Assembly (NCBI RefSeq): GCF_027484705.1
Contig: NZ_JAIXSL010000007.1
Coordinates: forward strand, 372,001-436,000
Direction: 5' to 3'
DNA: 64,000 nt
DNA from: Flavobacterium sp.
GTDB taxonomy: Bacteria; Bacteroidota; Bacteroidia; Flavobacteriales; Flavobacteriaceae
Position numbers and translations under genes: made by a program. The notes beneath the pieces are model-generated. The model was not told the DNA's origin, searched no databases, and saw only the letters and a list, made by a program, of their open reading frames with translations. Below are positions 16,981-26,763 of the stretch, piece after piece. Numbering within the stretch: the first letter of the stretch is position 1; the number at the start of each line of letters is the position of its first letter.

Positions 16981-17814
16981 ATGAAAAAATCTGGTTTTTT
17001 AGGACTTCTTTCGATCACTTTGTTTTTGGCTTCCTGCAGCAGTACCGAGATGGTTTACAGTCCGATTCCTGTTGATGATACCGTAGATGCACCACCAATT
17101 TCAGGGCTTTTCCAAAAAAAGGTTCTGATTGAAGATTACACCGGCACCTGGTGTGGCAACTGCACGCGGGTATCATTGGCCATCAACAAAGTCGAAGCAG
17201 AAACCGACAATATGGTCGCGGTAGCCATTCACAACGGAAACGATCCTTATCATTTCGCGGGCTATCAACCTTTGCAGGAATTGGTTTCTCCGGGCCGTGA
17301 TTTAGAATTACCTGTTTCACGATTAAACAGAATCACGAGGTGGACAACATTTGAAAACGATCATATCAACGAAGCTTTAAATTTAACGAGCAACAATTGC
17401 GGTCTCGGTTTAGCCATGAAAACTGTCGTGGGCGATGCTACGATCGATCTTGATGTCAAAGTAAAATTCGCGCAGAACTATGATAACCTCAGACTGGTCG
17501 TATATGTCTTAGAAAATCATTTGATTTACCGCCAAACCAATTATTACTCGTTTTGCGGCACATTGCCTACGATACAAAACTTCGACCACAATCATGTGCT
17601 TAGGGCTTCGCTGACCGATTTGCTCGGAAATCCTTTGGCCAATACCAATTTCAACCAAACCGTCACGACCCATTTTTCGGTGCCGATTCCTTCAAATATA
17701 AGCAATCCGGACAACATCAGTTTTGTAGCTTTTGTAGTCGATGCCAACAACAATGCGCTCAATGCCAGAGCAGCCGAGGGCAACGAAGACCAAGATTTCG
17801 AACAAAATCCATAA
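16981..17814 (+). CDS. Omp28-related lipoprotein with thioredoxin-like CxxC
   Basis: 277 residues. It is a lipoprotein, with lipobox LASC and lipidation at Cys19. The DYTGTWCGNCTR motif (about 53-64) is the thioredoxin-like active site of the Omp28 family, here with both cysteines. The rest of the domain is typical of the family, with Cys137 (NNCGLGLAMKT) and a C-terminal beta-rich part (ISNPDNISFVAFVVDANNNAL). Such proteins sit in the envelope, usually the outer membrane. It is divergent from the TlpA gene (95-base gap). Confidence 0.87.
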   Translation: MKKSGFLGLLSITLFLASCSSTEMVYSPIPVDDTVDAPPISGLFQKKVLIEDYTGTWCGNCTRVSLAINKVEAETDNMVAVAIHNGNDPYHFAGYQPLQELVSPGRDLELPVSRLNRITRWTTFENDHINEALNLTSNNCGLGLAMKTVVGDATIDLDVKVKFAQNYDNLRLVVYVLENHLIYRQTNYYSFCGTLPTIQNFDHNHVLRASLTDLLGNPLANTNFNQTVTTHFSVPIPSNISNPDNISFVAFVVDANNNALNARAAEGNEDQDFEQNP

Positions 17815-17835
17815 AAACCATAGCTTACAAAATTT

Positions 17836-17862
17836 AAGAGTCGCTTCATGGCGGCTTTTTTT
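17836..17862 (+). terminator. Terminator after Omp28 gene
   Basis: Short stem AGTCGC / GCGGCT (one wobble) with loop TTCATG, then seven T. Confidence 0.75.
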
Positions 17863-17933
17863 GTGTATTTTGAATCAATCAAAACCGTTCGACTTATTTC
17901 AAAAGTGCTTACCTTTACGGCAAAATTTTCTCG

Positions 17934-18386
17934 ATGAGTAAGATCAGGATTACCAAAGAATTCAGCTTCGAAACCGGTCATGCACTGTATGGTTATGACG
18001 GGAAATGCAAGAATGTTCACGGCCACAGCTACAAACTTTCGGTGACCGTTATTGGGGTTCCGATTACCGACCGAACTAACGTGAAATTCGGAATGGTCAT
18101 CGATTTTTCGGATCTCAAAAAAATCGTGAAAGAAGAAATCGTCGATCATTTTGACCACGCCACGGTGTTCAACGAAACCACGCCGCACCTCGAATTGGCT
18201 AACGAACTCAAAACCCGCGGGCATCACGTCATCCTAGTCAATTACCAACCTACAAGCGAAAACATGGTCATTGATTTTGCCGAAAAAATTAAAAACAGGC
18301 TGCCAAAATCGATTCAGTTGCATTCCTTAAAATTACAGGAAACCGATTCCTCTTTTGCAGAATGGTATGCGAGCGACAATCTTTAA
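17934..18386 (+). CDS. queD: 6-carboxytetrahydropterin synthase / 6-pyruvoyl-tetrahydropterin synthase-like
   Basis: 150 residues. The N-terminus FSFETGHALYGYDGKCKNVHGHSY has the Zn-binding histidines (GHAL, and HGH at about 29-31) and the catalytic Cys24. FDHATVFNE and the C-terminal LQETDSSFAEWY (Glu binding the pterin) complete the fold. In bacteria this short form usually makes 6-carboxy-tetrahydropterin for queuosine; a pterin role cannot be excluded from sequence alone. A weak -7-like TACCTTTA lies just upstream. The LpxH-like gene follows 23 bases later. Confidence 0.9.
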   Translation: MSKIRITKEFSFETGHALYGYDGKCKNVHGHSYKLSVTVIGVPITDRTNVKFGMVIDFSDLKKIVKEEIVDHFDHATVFNETTPHLELANELKTRGHHVILVNYQPTSENMVIDFAEKIKNRLPKSIQLHSLKLQETDSSFAEWYASDNL

Positions 18387-18409
18387 ACCGAATTCCATAA
18401 ATTAGCTTC

Positions 18410-19165
18410 ATGGCACTTCCAAATCACAAGAAAATCTATTTCGCTTCTGACCAACATTTTGGCGCGCCAACGGCCGAACTGAGTTTTCCAAGAGAACAAA
18501 AATTCGTAGCCTGGCTTGATGAAGTCAAGAAAGATGCACAAGCTATTTTCCTACTCGGCGATTTGTTCGATTTCTGGTTTGAATATAAAAAAGTCGTTCC
18601 TAAAGGATTCGTCCGTGTTTTGGGCAAACTAGCGGAAATCCGTGACAGCGGCATCCCGATTTATTTCTTCGTCGGCAACCATGATTTGTGGATGTCGGAC
18701 TATTTCCAAAAAGAACTCAACATTCCGGTATACCACGACAACGAGGAATACACTTTTGGCAACAAGACTTTCCTGATTGGCCACGGCGACGGCAAAGGCC
18801 CGGGCGACAAAGGCTACAAACGCATGAAAAAAGTGTTCACCCACCCGCTTTCCAAATGGATTTTCCGATGGTTGCATCCCGATATCGGCGTGAGTTTAGC
18901 GCAATATCTTTCTGTGAAAAACAAACTTATTTCGGGTGAAGCTGACGTCAAGTTTTTAGGTGAAGACAATGAATGGCTCGTGCAATACGCCAAGCGCAAA
19001 CTCGAAACCAAACATTACGACTACCTGATTTTTGGCCACAGGCATTTACCGATGATCATCAAAGTTGGTGAAAATGCCGAATACATCAACCTTGGCGACT
19101 GGATTGGTTATTTTACTTATGGCGTTTTCGACGGTGAAAAATTCGAACTCAAAACCTTTGAATAA
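18410..19165 (+). CDS. UDP-2,3-diacylglucosamine diphosphatase (LpxH-like)
   Basis: 251 residues, a calcineurin-type metallophosphoesterase. The metal ligands are in order: SDQHFGAP (about 12-19), GDLFDFWFE, VGNHDLWM, GHGDGKGPGDKGY and the C-terminal FGHRHLP. The GDLFDFWF and NHDxW patterns and the length are those of LpxH, which cleaves UDP-2,3-diacylglucosamine to lipid X in lipid A synthesis at the inner-membrane face. The convergent recJ gene ends 5 bases beyond its stop. Confidence 0.87.
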   Translation: MALPNHKKIYFASDQHFGAPTAELSFPREQKFVAWLDEVKKDAQAIFLLGDLFDFWFEYKKVVPKGFVRVLGKLAEIRDSGIPIYFFVGNHDLWMSDYFQKELNIPVYHDNEEYTFGNKTFLIGHGDGKGPGDKGYKRMKKVFTHPLSKWIFRWLHPDIGVSLAQYLSVKNKLISGEADVKFLGEDNEWLVQYAKRKLETKHYDYLIFGHRHLPMIIKVGENAEYINLGDWIGYFTYGVFDGEKFELKTFE

Positions 19166-19170
19166 AATCC

Positions 19171-20859
19171 TTATCGCAAATCCTTGATGCGCAATTGCAC
19201 GGAAACATTGCCGTTCCATTCATTTTCTTCGACACAATAGACGGTTTCAAATGGTTTTTTGTTTTTGGTCAAGTCAATTTTATCCGCCAAACCAAAACCA
19301 ACCGCAGGAAAACCATCCGAATGTTTTTGCTTGACAAACAGTTTTAAATGCGTTTCGTCGCCTCCGATTTTTTTGGCATAACCGGTATCGAAAACATTAC
19401 TGGTCATGAAAACCGGCGTTCTGTTTTGCGGGCCGAAAGGTTCGAATTGCTTCAAAAGTCTTGTGAGTTTTGGGGTAATTTCATCAAGCTCAATTTCGGC
19501 ATCGACTTGTAATTCCTCTGTAAGCATTTCGGGTAAAATCGTATCCTTGACTGCTTTTTCAAAAGCATCCTTAAATTTTTGATAGTTCTCGGGTTTTAAA
19601 GTCATGCCCGCCGCATACATGTGCCCGCCAAATTGTTCGAGATGTTCCGAGCATGCTTCGAGTGCATTGTATACATCAAAGCCGTGAACCGAACGTGCCG
19701 AAGCTGCATACTTGTCGCCGCTTTTCGTGAAGACAATGGTTGGTCGGTAATGGTTTTCTATCAAACGTGAAGCAACAATACCAATCACGCCTTTATGCCA
19801 ATCTTCCTTAAAAACGACTGTGCTAAACCGTTTTTGTTCGCCGTTTTCTTCAATCTGTTTTAAGGCTTCTTTGGTAATTTGCTGATCAAGATCTTTCCGG
19901 TCAGCATTATATTGCTCGATCTCTGAGGCAAATTGCTGCGCCTGATCGAAATCGAATTCCGTCAATAATTCTACTGCGTGGTTGCCATGTTTAATTCTTC
20001 CCGCGGCATTGATTCTTGGTGCGATAATGAAAACAACATCCGTAATCGTTAATGCATTCTTTTTAATCTGTTGCGTCAACGCCTGAATTCCCGGACGCGG
20101 AAAAGTATTGATGACCTGCAAACCAAAATGTGCGAGAATCCTATTTTCACCTGTCATCGGGACAATATCGGCAGCAATCGCTGTAGCCACCAAATCGAGA
20201 TAAGAAGCAAGATCATCAATCGTCTGTTTTCTGTTTTTCCCTAAAGCCTGAATCAGTTTGAAACCCACGCCGCAACCGCACAACTCGTCATACGGATAAC
20301 TGCAATCGTCACGTTTCGGATCTAAAACAGCCACAGCATCTGGCAAAGTTTCGCCGGGCCGGTGGTGGTCGCAAATGATAAAATCGATGTTTTTTTCTTT
20401 CGCATAAGCGACATGACCTATGGATTTAATGCCGCAATCGAGCGCGATAATCAGTGAAAACCCATTGTCGTCGGCAAAGTCAATGCCTTTATAAGAAATA
20501 CCGTAACCTTCGTCATAACGATCGGGAATGTAAGTCGCTATGTTCGGATAAATCGTTTTCAAATAAGACGAAACCAAAGCTACAGCAGTCGTTCCATCGA
20601 CATCATAATCGCCGAAAACCAAAATATTTTCTTGATTGGCGATAGCGGATTCAATACGTTCTACGGCTTTATCCATATCCTTCATCAGGTACGGATCGTG
20701 CAGATCATCTAAAGAAGGGCGGAAAAACTGTTTGGCCTGTTCATAGGTTTCGATGCCGCGTTGCAGCAGCAGTGTGGCAACAATAGCATCGACGTTCAAA
20801 ACATCCTGAAGATGCTTAATTTTTTGGGAATCGGGTTTGGTTTTAAGGGTCCAGCGCAT
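19171..20859 (-). CDS. recJ: Single-stranded-DNA-specific exonuclease RecJ
   Basis: 562 residues, full length for RecJ. DHH-family motifs run in order: FGDYDVDGTTAVAL (about 80-93), DCGIKS, CDHHRPG (about 158-164, the DHH motif) and APRINAAGRIKHG. The C-terminal DHHA1 part has ASRLIENHYRPTIVF and GFDVYNALEACSEHLEQFGGHMYAAGM (GGH motif). RecJ degrades single-stranded DNA 5' to 3' in recombination and mismatch repair, using Mn2+/Mg2+. Cytoplasmic, and apparently monocistronic. Confidence 0.96.
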   Translation of the reverse strand: MRWTLKTKPDSQKIKHLQDVLNVDAIVATLLLQRGIETYEQAKQFFRPSLDDLHDPYLMKDMDKAVERIESAIANQENILVFGDYDVDGTTAVALVSSYLKTIYPNIATYIPDRYDEGYGISYKGIDFADDNGFSLIIALDCGIKSIGHVAYAKEKNIDFIICDHHRPGETLPDAVAVLDPKRDDCSYPYDELCGCGVGFKLIQALGKNRKQTIDDLASYLDLVATAIAADIVPMTGENRILAHFGLQVINTFPRPGIQALTQQIKKNALTITDVVFIIAPRINAAGRIKHGNHAVELLTEFDFDQAQQFASEIEQYNADRKDLDQQITKEALKQIEENGEQKRFSTVVFKEDWHKGVIGIVASRLIENHYRPTIVFTKSGDKYAASARSVHGFDVYNALEACSEHLEQFGGHMYAAGMTLKPENYQKFKDAFEKAVKDTILPEMLTEELQVDAEIELDEITPKLTRLLKQFEPFGPQNRTPVFMTSNVFDTGYAKKIGGDETHLKLFVKQKHSDGFPAVGFGLADKIDLTKNKKPFETVYCVEENEWNGNVSVQLRIKDLR

Positions 20860-20982
20860 GAGATAAATTTTGTTTGGTGTATAGATTGATTGAATAGTGT
20901 TCCAAATTTAGGAAAAAATCTTTGTCATGTGTGCATCAATCCATTCGAAAAATTCGTTCTTTGTGATACAAAATATAATATC

Positions 20983-22602
20983 ATGCAAATTCAGGGGCAA
21001 ATCGTCGACATTACAAACAAAAGAATCTATTCGGGTGAAGTTCAGGTCGAAAACGGCAAAATCATCGGTTTAATTGAAAAAGAACACGACGTCAAAAACT
21101 ACATTCTTCCGGGTTTTATAGATGCGCACATCCATATCGAAAGCTCGATGTTAGTGCCTTCCGAATTTGCAAAAATCGCGGTGCTCCACGGTACGGTCGC
21201 TACAATTTCCGATCCGCATGAAATTGCGAATGTTCTCGGAAAAGACGGCGTTTATTACATGATCGAAAACAGCAAAAAAGTGCCCTTGAAATTTCATTTT
21301 GGTGCGCCTTCATGCGTTCCCGCGACTTCGTTTGAAACCGCCGGAGCCATCATCGATTCGGACGGCATCAAAGAACTCATGGCGCATCCCGATATTTATT
21401 ATCTCGCCGAAATGATGAATTATCCGGGCGTTTTGTTTGACGATCCTGAAGTTTTAAAAAAAATCGAATGGGCGAAACATTTCAACAAACCGGTCGATGG
21501 CCATGCTCCGGGTTTGCGCGGTGAAGCCGTTAAAAAATACATTAACGCAGGCATCACGACCGATCACGAATGCTTCACTTTTGACGAAGCGCAGGAGAAA
21601 TTATCGTTGGGCATGAAAGTGCTGATCCGCGAAGGCAGCGCCGCCAAAAACTTCGAAGCGTTGATCGATTTGTTGCCCGAACATTTTGAAAACATGATGT
21701 TCTGTTCCGATGACAAACATCCCGACGATTTGATCGTGAGCCATATCAATGCATTGTGCGCGCGTGCCGTGGCTAAAGGCATTGATGTTTTTAAAGTGTT
21801 GCAATCGGCTTGTATCAATCCGGTAAATCATTATAAAATGAACGTCGGCTTGTTGCGTGAAAACGATGCGGCAGATTTTATCGTCGTCGAAGATTTAGTC
21901 GATTTTAAAGTGCTGCAAACATATATCGATGGCGAACTTGTGGCTGAGAAAGGAAAATCTTTCGTGAAGCATATCGATTTCGAAACTCCGAATAATTTTA
22001 ACGTCAACCCTAAGCAAATCAGTGATTTTGAAATAGCTGGTTCGGCGACAAAAATCCGCGTGATTGAAGCTTTAGAAGGGCAACTCATTACGAATGAAAT
22101 CCATGCTGACGCTTTATTTTCTGACGGAAAAATCATCAGCGACACCTCGAATGACATATTAAAAATGGCTGTTGTAAACCGCTATCAAGATACTAAACCA
22201 GCGATTGCGTTCATCAAAAACTTTGGCTTGAAAAAAGGCGCGATTGCAAGTTCCGTAGCGCATGATTGTCATAATATAGTTGTCGTTGGCACTTCAGACG
22301 AAGAAATCTGCAACGCCGTGAATACTTTAATTAAAAATACAGGCGGAATTTGCGCTGTGAACGGAACTGAAGTCAAATCATTAGCGCTTCCCGTAGCCGG
22401 AATCATGAGTGACAAAGACGGCTGGGAAACCGGAAAACTGTATCAGGAAATCGATGCGATGGCGAAATCGTTGGGAAGCCAGCTCAAAGCGCCTTTCATG
22501 ACTTTGTCGTTTATGGCTTTGCTGGTGATTCCGGATTTGAAGTTATCGGACAAAGGTTTGTTCAGCGGCAAATCCTTTTCGTTTGTGGATTTGGAAATTT
22601 AA
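20983..22602 (+). CDS. ade: Adenine deaminase
   Basis: 539 residues from the ATG at 20983 ([19 protein letters not shown]); the frame extends upstream but without family resemblance. An amidohydrolase-fold enzyme, converting adenine to hypoxanthine in purine salvage. Motifs are [16 protein letters not shown] (metal site), [23 protein letters not shown] and [10 protein letters not shown]. The C-terminal domain has [18 protein letters not shown] and IMSDKDGWE, typical of the ade family. Its last four bases overlap the convergent thioredoxin-like gene. Confidence 0.95.
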   Translation: MQIQGQIVDITNKRIYSGEVQVENGKIIGLIEKEHDVKNYILPGFIDAHIHIESSMLVPSEFAKIAVLHGTVATISDPHEIANVLGKDGVYYMIENSKKVPLKFHFGAPSCVPATSFETAGAIIDSDGIKELMAHPDIYYLAEMMNYPGVLFDDPEVLKKIEWAKHFNKPVDGHAPGLRGEAVKKYINAGITTDHECFTFDEAQEKLSLGMKVLIREGSAAKNFEALIDLLPEHFENMMFCSDDKHPDDLIVSHINALCARAVAKGIDVFKVLQSACINPVNHYKMNVGLLRENDAADFIVVEDLVDFKVLQTYIDGELVAEKGKSFVKHIDFETPNNFNVNPKQISDFEIAGSATKIRVIEALEGQLITNEIHADALFSDGKIISDTSNDILKMAVVNRYQDTKPAIAFIKNFGLKKGAIASSVAHDCHNIVVVGTSDEEICNAVNTLIKNTGGICAVNGTEVKSLALPVAGIMSDKDGWETGKLYQEIDAMAKSLGSQLKAPFMTLSFMALLVIPDLKLSDKGLFSGKSFSFVDLEI

Positions 22603-23954
22603 AGCGACTCAAGCCATTTTTGAAGGTCTTCTTTTACACTGTGCGCATCCATTTTGGCGACAATCTTGCCTTTTGAATCAATGAGAACGAACGATGGCAA
22701 TGAGGTGATCGCGTATTCACCTATAGAAGTGTTGTTAGGCCCTTCCATCGTATTGATCCAGCCGTAACCCATATATTTCTTGATGAAACCGGTCCATTCT
22801 GCGGTGTTGGTGTTGGCCGCCACGGTAAAAATCTTAAATCCTTTTGACTTATATTGTTCTGCAATCGGCCCGAGTTTGGGTAAAGTTTCCTGGCAATGCG
22901 AACAACCCGGGCTGTATATTGCGAGCAAAGTATACTTTGAACTTGCGGCAACAGCTTTCAATTGTTGCACTGTTCCGCTTGTATCTTTAAGGCTTACGTT
23001 AATCAAAGGGCCGCCCACCATAGATTTCGCCAACCGCTGCAACTTTGCCTGAACCACCTGCTGCACCATTTTTCCCGGATTTGCCTGCGCCCAATCAATA
23101 TAACCGTTGATCAAGTCCTGACGTTTGCTTTTCACAAGCCCGTCGTAAAGTGCATCTTGCAGCCGTTTGGCCGCTTCAGTGTTTTTTGATGCGCCATTGA
23201 GCAGCGACTCAAAAGCAGCAAAGGATTTGTCGTTTTTATTGCAAATGAAATTAATGTAATCTTCAATAATCCAGGTCGGAATAGAAGTATTATAAAATTT
23301 TGGATCGGCAAAATAAGGCCGTTTGAGATAATTTTGACGCAGGCTTTGAACCGACGCCAAATCTTTTTCAGTTACGCGGTCGGTAACGCTAAGATAATTC
23401 GCGGCATAGGTTTGCGGATTTTGTTTGGCGAAATCGGCAAGTTCGGTTTGATAATCGCGAATCAGTTTGGCGAATTCCTGAAATACTGTAGCGTCTTCGA
23501 GGTTTTTTTGGCGATAGCTGTCGATATTGGTCGAAAACTTTTTGTGTGCGTTTAAAAAGTCCTGATAGGCTCTATTCTCCGGCGAATTCTGGATTTGGAT
23601 TGCATTTAAGATGTCATTGCCGCAAGTCAAATCGATTTGGTATGTTTTCTCTTTTGCGGTCACCATGAAATATTGTGAATAAAGGCCTTTTTTGAGGTAA
23701 ACCAAACCCGGTTCTTTAAGCAAAACTTTGGCTGCAAATTCTCCGTTCGGGTTGACCTTTATCACTTGTCCGTCTTGCTCCGAACCGTGAAATTCGCCAA
23801 AATACAGATCGGCCGGTTTGCGATAATCGCCTAACAGTTTTCCTGAAAGCTGGATGCTATAGAACTTGTTTACAGCTTTTGATTTTGTTTTTTTGGGTTG
23901 CGCAGAAAGACAAAGACTGCTGAAAATTAAAAATACGGTAAGAAAATTTTTCAC
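22599..23954 (-). CDS. Exported TlpA-like thioredoxin-domain protein
   Basis: 451 residues: signal peptide ([19 protein letters not shown]), an N-terminal beta-rich domain (about 30-130, like those preceding many Bacteroidetes TlpA proteins), a helical middle (130-310), and a C-terminal thioredoxin fold with active site CSHC in [15 protein letters not shown] (about 348-362) and [15 protein letters not shown]. Probably periplasmic thiol reductase. Its 3' end overlaps the convergent adenine deaminase gene by four bases, so no terminator separates them. Confidence 0.87.
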   Translation of the reverse strand: MKNFLTVFLIFSSLCLSAQPKKTKSKAVNKFYSIQLSGKLLGDYRKPADLYFGEFHGSEQDGQVIKVNPNGEFAAKVLLKEPGLVYLKKGLYSQYFMVTAKEKTYQIDLTCGNDILNAIQIQNSPENRAYQDFLNAHKKFSTNIDSYRQKNLEDATVFQEFAKLIRDYQTELADFAKQNPQTYAANYLSVTDRVTEKDLASVQSLRQNYLKRPYFADPKFYNTSIPTWIIEDYINFICNKNDKSFAAFESLLNGASKNTEAAKRLQDALYDGLVKSKRQDLINGYIDWAQANPGKMVQQVVQAKLQRLAKSMVGGPLINVSLKDTSGTVQQLKAVAASSKYTLLAIYSPGCSHCQETLPKLGPIAEQYKSKGFKIFTVAANTNTAEWTGFIKKYMGYGWINTMEGPNNTSIGEYAITSLPSFVLIDSKGKIVAKMDAHSVKEDLQKWLESL

Positions 23955-24080
23955 GACAATGACTTTATTTGTTGATTAACAATTTGGGTTGAAGCATTAC
24001 GAAAATAGAAAAATTTACAAATATTCTGAAGTGTTGGAAGGTTAAATTTGAATCAACGAAAGCACTTCTTCGATCCGAGT

Positions 24081-24174
24081 CGCGTTAGGGATAGAGCCAT
24101 TGTCTGAGCTCTTTTTGTGCTGGCGTTCAGCATAAAAAAGCGAGTGCGAAAGCCCGACCCGCAGGGAAACGCCC
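24081..24174 (+). repeat. Intergenic repeat family 1, copy 1
   Basis: Begins CGCGTTAGGGATAGAGCC and continues through ATTGTCTGAGCTC, a hairpin-forming core around TGCTGGCGTTCAGCA, and AAAAAAGCGAGTGCG to AAACGCCC. Copies are at 49662-49754 (opposite strand) and 51067-51194. It ends two bases before the stop codon of rsmI, in the gap between the thioredoxin-like gene and rsmI. Confidence 0.85.
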
Positions 24175-24176
24175 AA

Positions 24177-24854
24177 TTATTTTGTTGATTTCCCAGCCAC
24201 AACGACTACAATTTCCCCTTTTGGCGGCTTGTTTTCAAAATGCGTCAACACTTCTTTTGCCGTACCGCGCACATTTTCCTCGTGCAGTTTGGACAATTCG
24301 CGCGACACGCAAACCTGACGGTCTTCACCAAAATACTGCGTAAATTCAGCTAAAGTTTTTACAAGTTTGTGCGGCGATACATATAAAATCATCGTACGCG
24401 TTTCTTCAGCCAATGCCAAATACCGCGTTTGTCTGCCTTTCTTGTCGGGCAAAAACCCTTCGAAAACGAATTTGTCATTCGGCAAGCCACTGTTGACCAA
24501 AGCCGGAACAAATGCCGTGGCGCCCGGTAGACATTCCACCGTAATATTATTCTCGACACAAGCGCGCGTGAGCAAAAATCCGGGATCGGAAATCGCGGGC
24601 GTTCCTGCATCGGAAATCAGCGCAATGGTTTCTCCGGCTTTGAGCCTTGCGATTAGGTTCTCGACGGTTTTGTGTTCGTTGTGCATATGATGGCTGTGCA
24701 TATGCGTGCTGATGTCAAAGTGTTTGAGGAGTTTGCCGCTCGTGCGCGTGTCTTCGGCGAGAATCAAATCGACTTCCTTGAGGATGCGGATCGCGCGGAT
24801 TGTCATGTCTTCTAAATTGCCGATGGGCGTGGGAACGATGTATAGTTTTGACAT
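24177..24854 (-). CDS. rsmI: 16S rRNA (cytidine-2'-O)-methyltransferase RsmI
   Basis: 225 residues from ATG at 24854 (MSKLYIVPTPIGNLEDMT). It is the tetrapyrrole-methylase-fold enzyme that 2'-O-methylates C1402 of 16S rRNA with SAM. Motifs are PTPIGNLEDMTIRA (about 8-21), AEDTRTSGKLLKHF, LISDAGTPAISDPG, and PGATAFVPALVNSGL. It is shorter than E. coli RsmI, lacking the C-terminal extension, as is usual in Bacteroidetes. Repeat family 1 directly follows its stop codon. Confidence 0.94.
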   Translation of the reverse strand: MSKLYIVPTPIGNLEDMTIRAIRILKEVDLILAEDTRTSGKLLKHFDISTHMHSHHMHNEHKTVENLIARLKAGETIALISDAGTPAISDPGFLLTRACVENNITVECLPGATAFVPALVNSGLPNDKFVFEGFLPDKKGRQTRYLALAEETRTMILYVSPHKLVKTLAEFTQYFGEDRQVCVSRELSKLHEENVRGTAKEVLTHFENKPPKGEIVVVVAGKSTK

Positions 24855-24944
24855 AAGTAGTGTCTTTATTAAACACAAAATCCACTAATTTACACTACTT
24901 TTTTCGTGTGAATTGGTGGAATTGTAGCTTGTTTTTATAGGTTT

Positions 24945-25934
24945 CTATGAGAATCTTTTCTCGATGATTTCCATGAAACGCTCGGCGTATTCGTCTTTGC
25001 CTTCCCAATTGTCGTAATCGGGTTTGACCATGTTGTCAATGAAATTTTTGGCTTCTTCGAACGTATCAAACGTCATCAATTGTGATAACACGCGGTTGTA
25101 ATCTTCACTGCTGTTCGCAAAAAGATTGCTCATGAATGCGATTCTGTCGTTGAGCCCGATGATGATGCCTTTTGACAATCGGTCATTAAGCGAAGTGGAT
25201 TGGTCTTTATTGAGGGAAATGACCGGCGCCGCATCGTTATAGCTTCTTCCGATCGGAATGACATTCGACGGTTGGGTTGCTTTTTCTTTTTCGAGTTCTT
25301 CGGGTTTTACGAAAACAGGATCAACGTAATCCGGGCCTAATAAATCATCGAAAGTGATTTGTGGCGATACGTTTTTGATTTCTTCTTTGATCTGTTCTTG
25401 TATTTCTTCGTCTTTGGTGTCGAAAGACAATTCGAAGGCAGGTTTGAAATCGAGTGCTTCCGTTTTGATTTCTTCTTCTGAAGTTTCTTCTGTTTCTTCC
25501 GCTGCAAGTTCTTCTGTTTCCGTTTCCTGTGCGATTTCTTCAGATGCTTCGGTTTCGGCAACTGGTTCGCTTTCTTCTATTTCAACTTCGTGCTCTTCAT
25601 CAGTAGCTTCTTCTTCGGCTTTTGGGCTTAAGGGGAGCGCTTCTTCCGTTTGCTGATCTTCTTCAGTCTGAGCAACTATAGTTATTTCCTCTTCAACTTC
25701 AGCTATAGGTTGCTCCGCTGGAGCTTCAAAAGCGGCTTCGATTTTATCTTCAATTTCGGCGCGTCCGATGGTTGGTTTTACTTCAGCAAAATGGTCTTCC
25801 ACGAAACGAAGCACCGATAATTTCTCGTAGAGATTTTGGGCTTCCTGATGCAGTTGGTGCAATTCTGATTTGTTTTTAAGCTTTAGGATTCGATGCGCGA
25901 TGCTGATCAATTCGGCTTCCAACTTTTTTTTCAT
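24945..25934 (-). CDS. Conserved-looking acidic protein of unknown function
   Basis: 329 residues, no signal peptide or membrane segment. The N-terminal ~50 residues are helical (ELISIAHRILKLKNKSELHQ). Residues about 60-200 form a very acidic, low-complexity Glu/Thr/Ala linker (EEEATDEEHEVEIEESEP). The C-terminal ~120 residues are an ordered domain (ISLNKDQSTSLNDRLSKGII ... GKDEYAERFMEIIEKRF). The two ordered ends around a disordered linker suggest an adaptor. I do not recognise a family; it lies divergently from thymidine kinase. Confidence 0.72.
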   Translation of the reverse strand: MKKKLEAELISIAHRILKLKNKSELHQLHQEAQNLYEKLSVLRFVEDHFAEVKPTIGRAEIEDKIEAAFEAPAEQPIAEVEEEITIVAQTEEDQQTEEALPLSPKAEEEATDEEHEVEIEESEPVAETEASEEIAQETETEELAAEETEETSEEEIKTEALDFKPAFELSFDTKDEEIQEQIKEEIKNVSPQITFDDLLGPDYVDPVFVKPEELEKEKATQPSNVIPIGRSYNDAAPVISLNKDQSTSLNDRLSKGIIIGLNDRIAFMSNLFANSSEDYNRVLSQLMTFDTFEEAKNFIDNMVKPDYDNWEGKDEYAERFMEIIEKRFS

Positions 25935-26032
25935 AACTTTAAAATTACCTTGATTGGGGTTTTCTTTTTTATAATTTGCTTCTTTGCCATTTATTTCACG
26001 AGGCGAAGAAGTCAGCTTAAATAAAATTTTTC

Positions 26033-26040
26033 TACTTTTG
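26033..26040 (+). promoter_or_regulatory. Probable -7 box for tdk operon
   Basis: TACTTTTG matches TANNTTTG, 91 bases before the tdk ATG, in the divergent gap with the acidic protein gene. Confidence 0.45.
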
Positions 26041-26131
26041 ACAACGGCGTAAATATACTAATTTTTATATCGGTTTATTTACAGTACAAAGTAATAAAAT
26101 CTATTCATCTTTAGCGCAGAAAAAACACAAA

Positions 26132-26761
26132 ATGTTTCTCGAAAATACAGTCAATCATAAAGAACAATTTGGATGGATAGAAGTGATCTGCGGGTCGATG
26201 TTCTCTGGGAAAACCGAAGAACTGATCCGACGGTTGAAGCGCGCGCAATTTGCCAAACAGAAAGTCGAAATCTTCAAACCTTCGATCGATACGCGTTACG
26301 ATGAAGAAATGGTCGTTTCGCACAACAAAAACGAAATCCGTTCGACACCCGTTCCCGCCGCCGCCAACATCGCCATTTTAGCGCAAGGCTGTGATGTGGT
26401 CGGTATTGATGAAGCGCAATTCTTTGATGATGAAATCGTAAAAATCTGCAACGATTTGGCCAATTCCGGAATCCGCGTGATTGTCGCCGGACTCGACATG
26501 GATTTTAAAGGAAACCCGTTTGGTCCGATGCCTGCACTCATGGCAACAGCGGAATATGTGACCAAAGTACACGCCGTTTGCACCCGCACCGGAAACCTCG
26601 CCAACTACAGCTACCGAAAAACCGACAACGATAATCTGGTTTTTCTTGGAGAAACCGAAGAATACGAACCTTTGAGCCGCGCGGCCTATTACGAAGCCAT
26701 GCGTAAAAGTCAGGAAGTACAGCAAACGGAAAAAGTCAAAACCCGCAAAAATCACGAATAA
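26132..26761 (+). CDS. tdk: Thymidine kinase (type II)
   Basis: 209 residues. Phosphorylates thymidine to dTMP (salvage). The P-loop is [15 protein letters not shown] (about 22-36); VGIDEAQFF holds the catalytic Glu and the Walker [15 protein letters not shown] is the lasso region, and [13 protein letters not shown] is near the C-terminus. In the zinc-ribbon position CTRT only one Cys remains, a divergence from the usual CxxC. The MurF-Alr gene begins two bases after the stop, pointing to an operon. Confidence 0.95.
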   Translation: MFLENTVNHKEQFGWIEVICGSMFSGKTEELIRRLKRAQFAKQKVEIFKPSIDTRYDEEMVVSHNKNEIRSTPVPAAANIAILAQGCDVVGIDEAQFFDDEIVKICNDLANSGIRVIVAGLDMDFKGNPFGPMPALMATAEYVTKVHAVCTRTGNLANYSYRKTDNDNLVFLGETEEYEPLSRAAYYEAMRKSQEVQQTEKVKTRKNHE

Positions 26762-26763
26762 CT

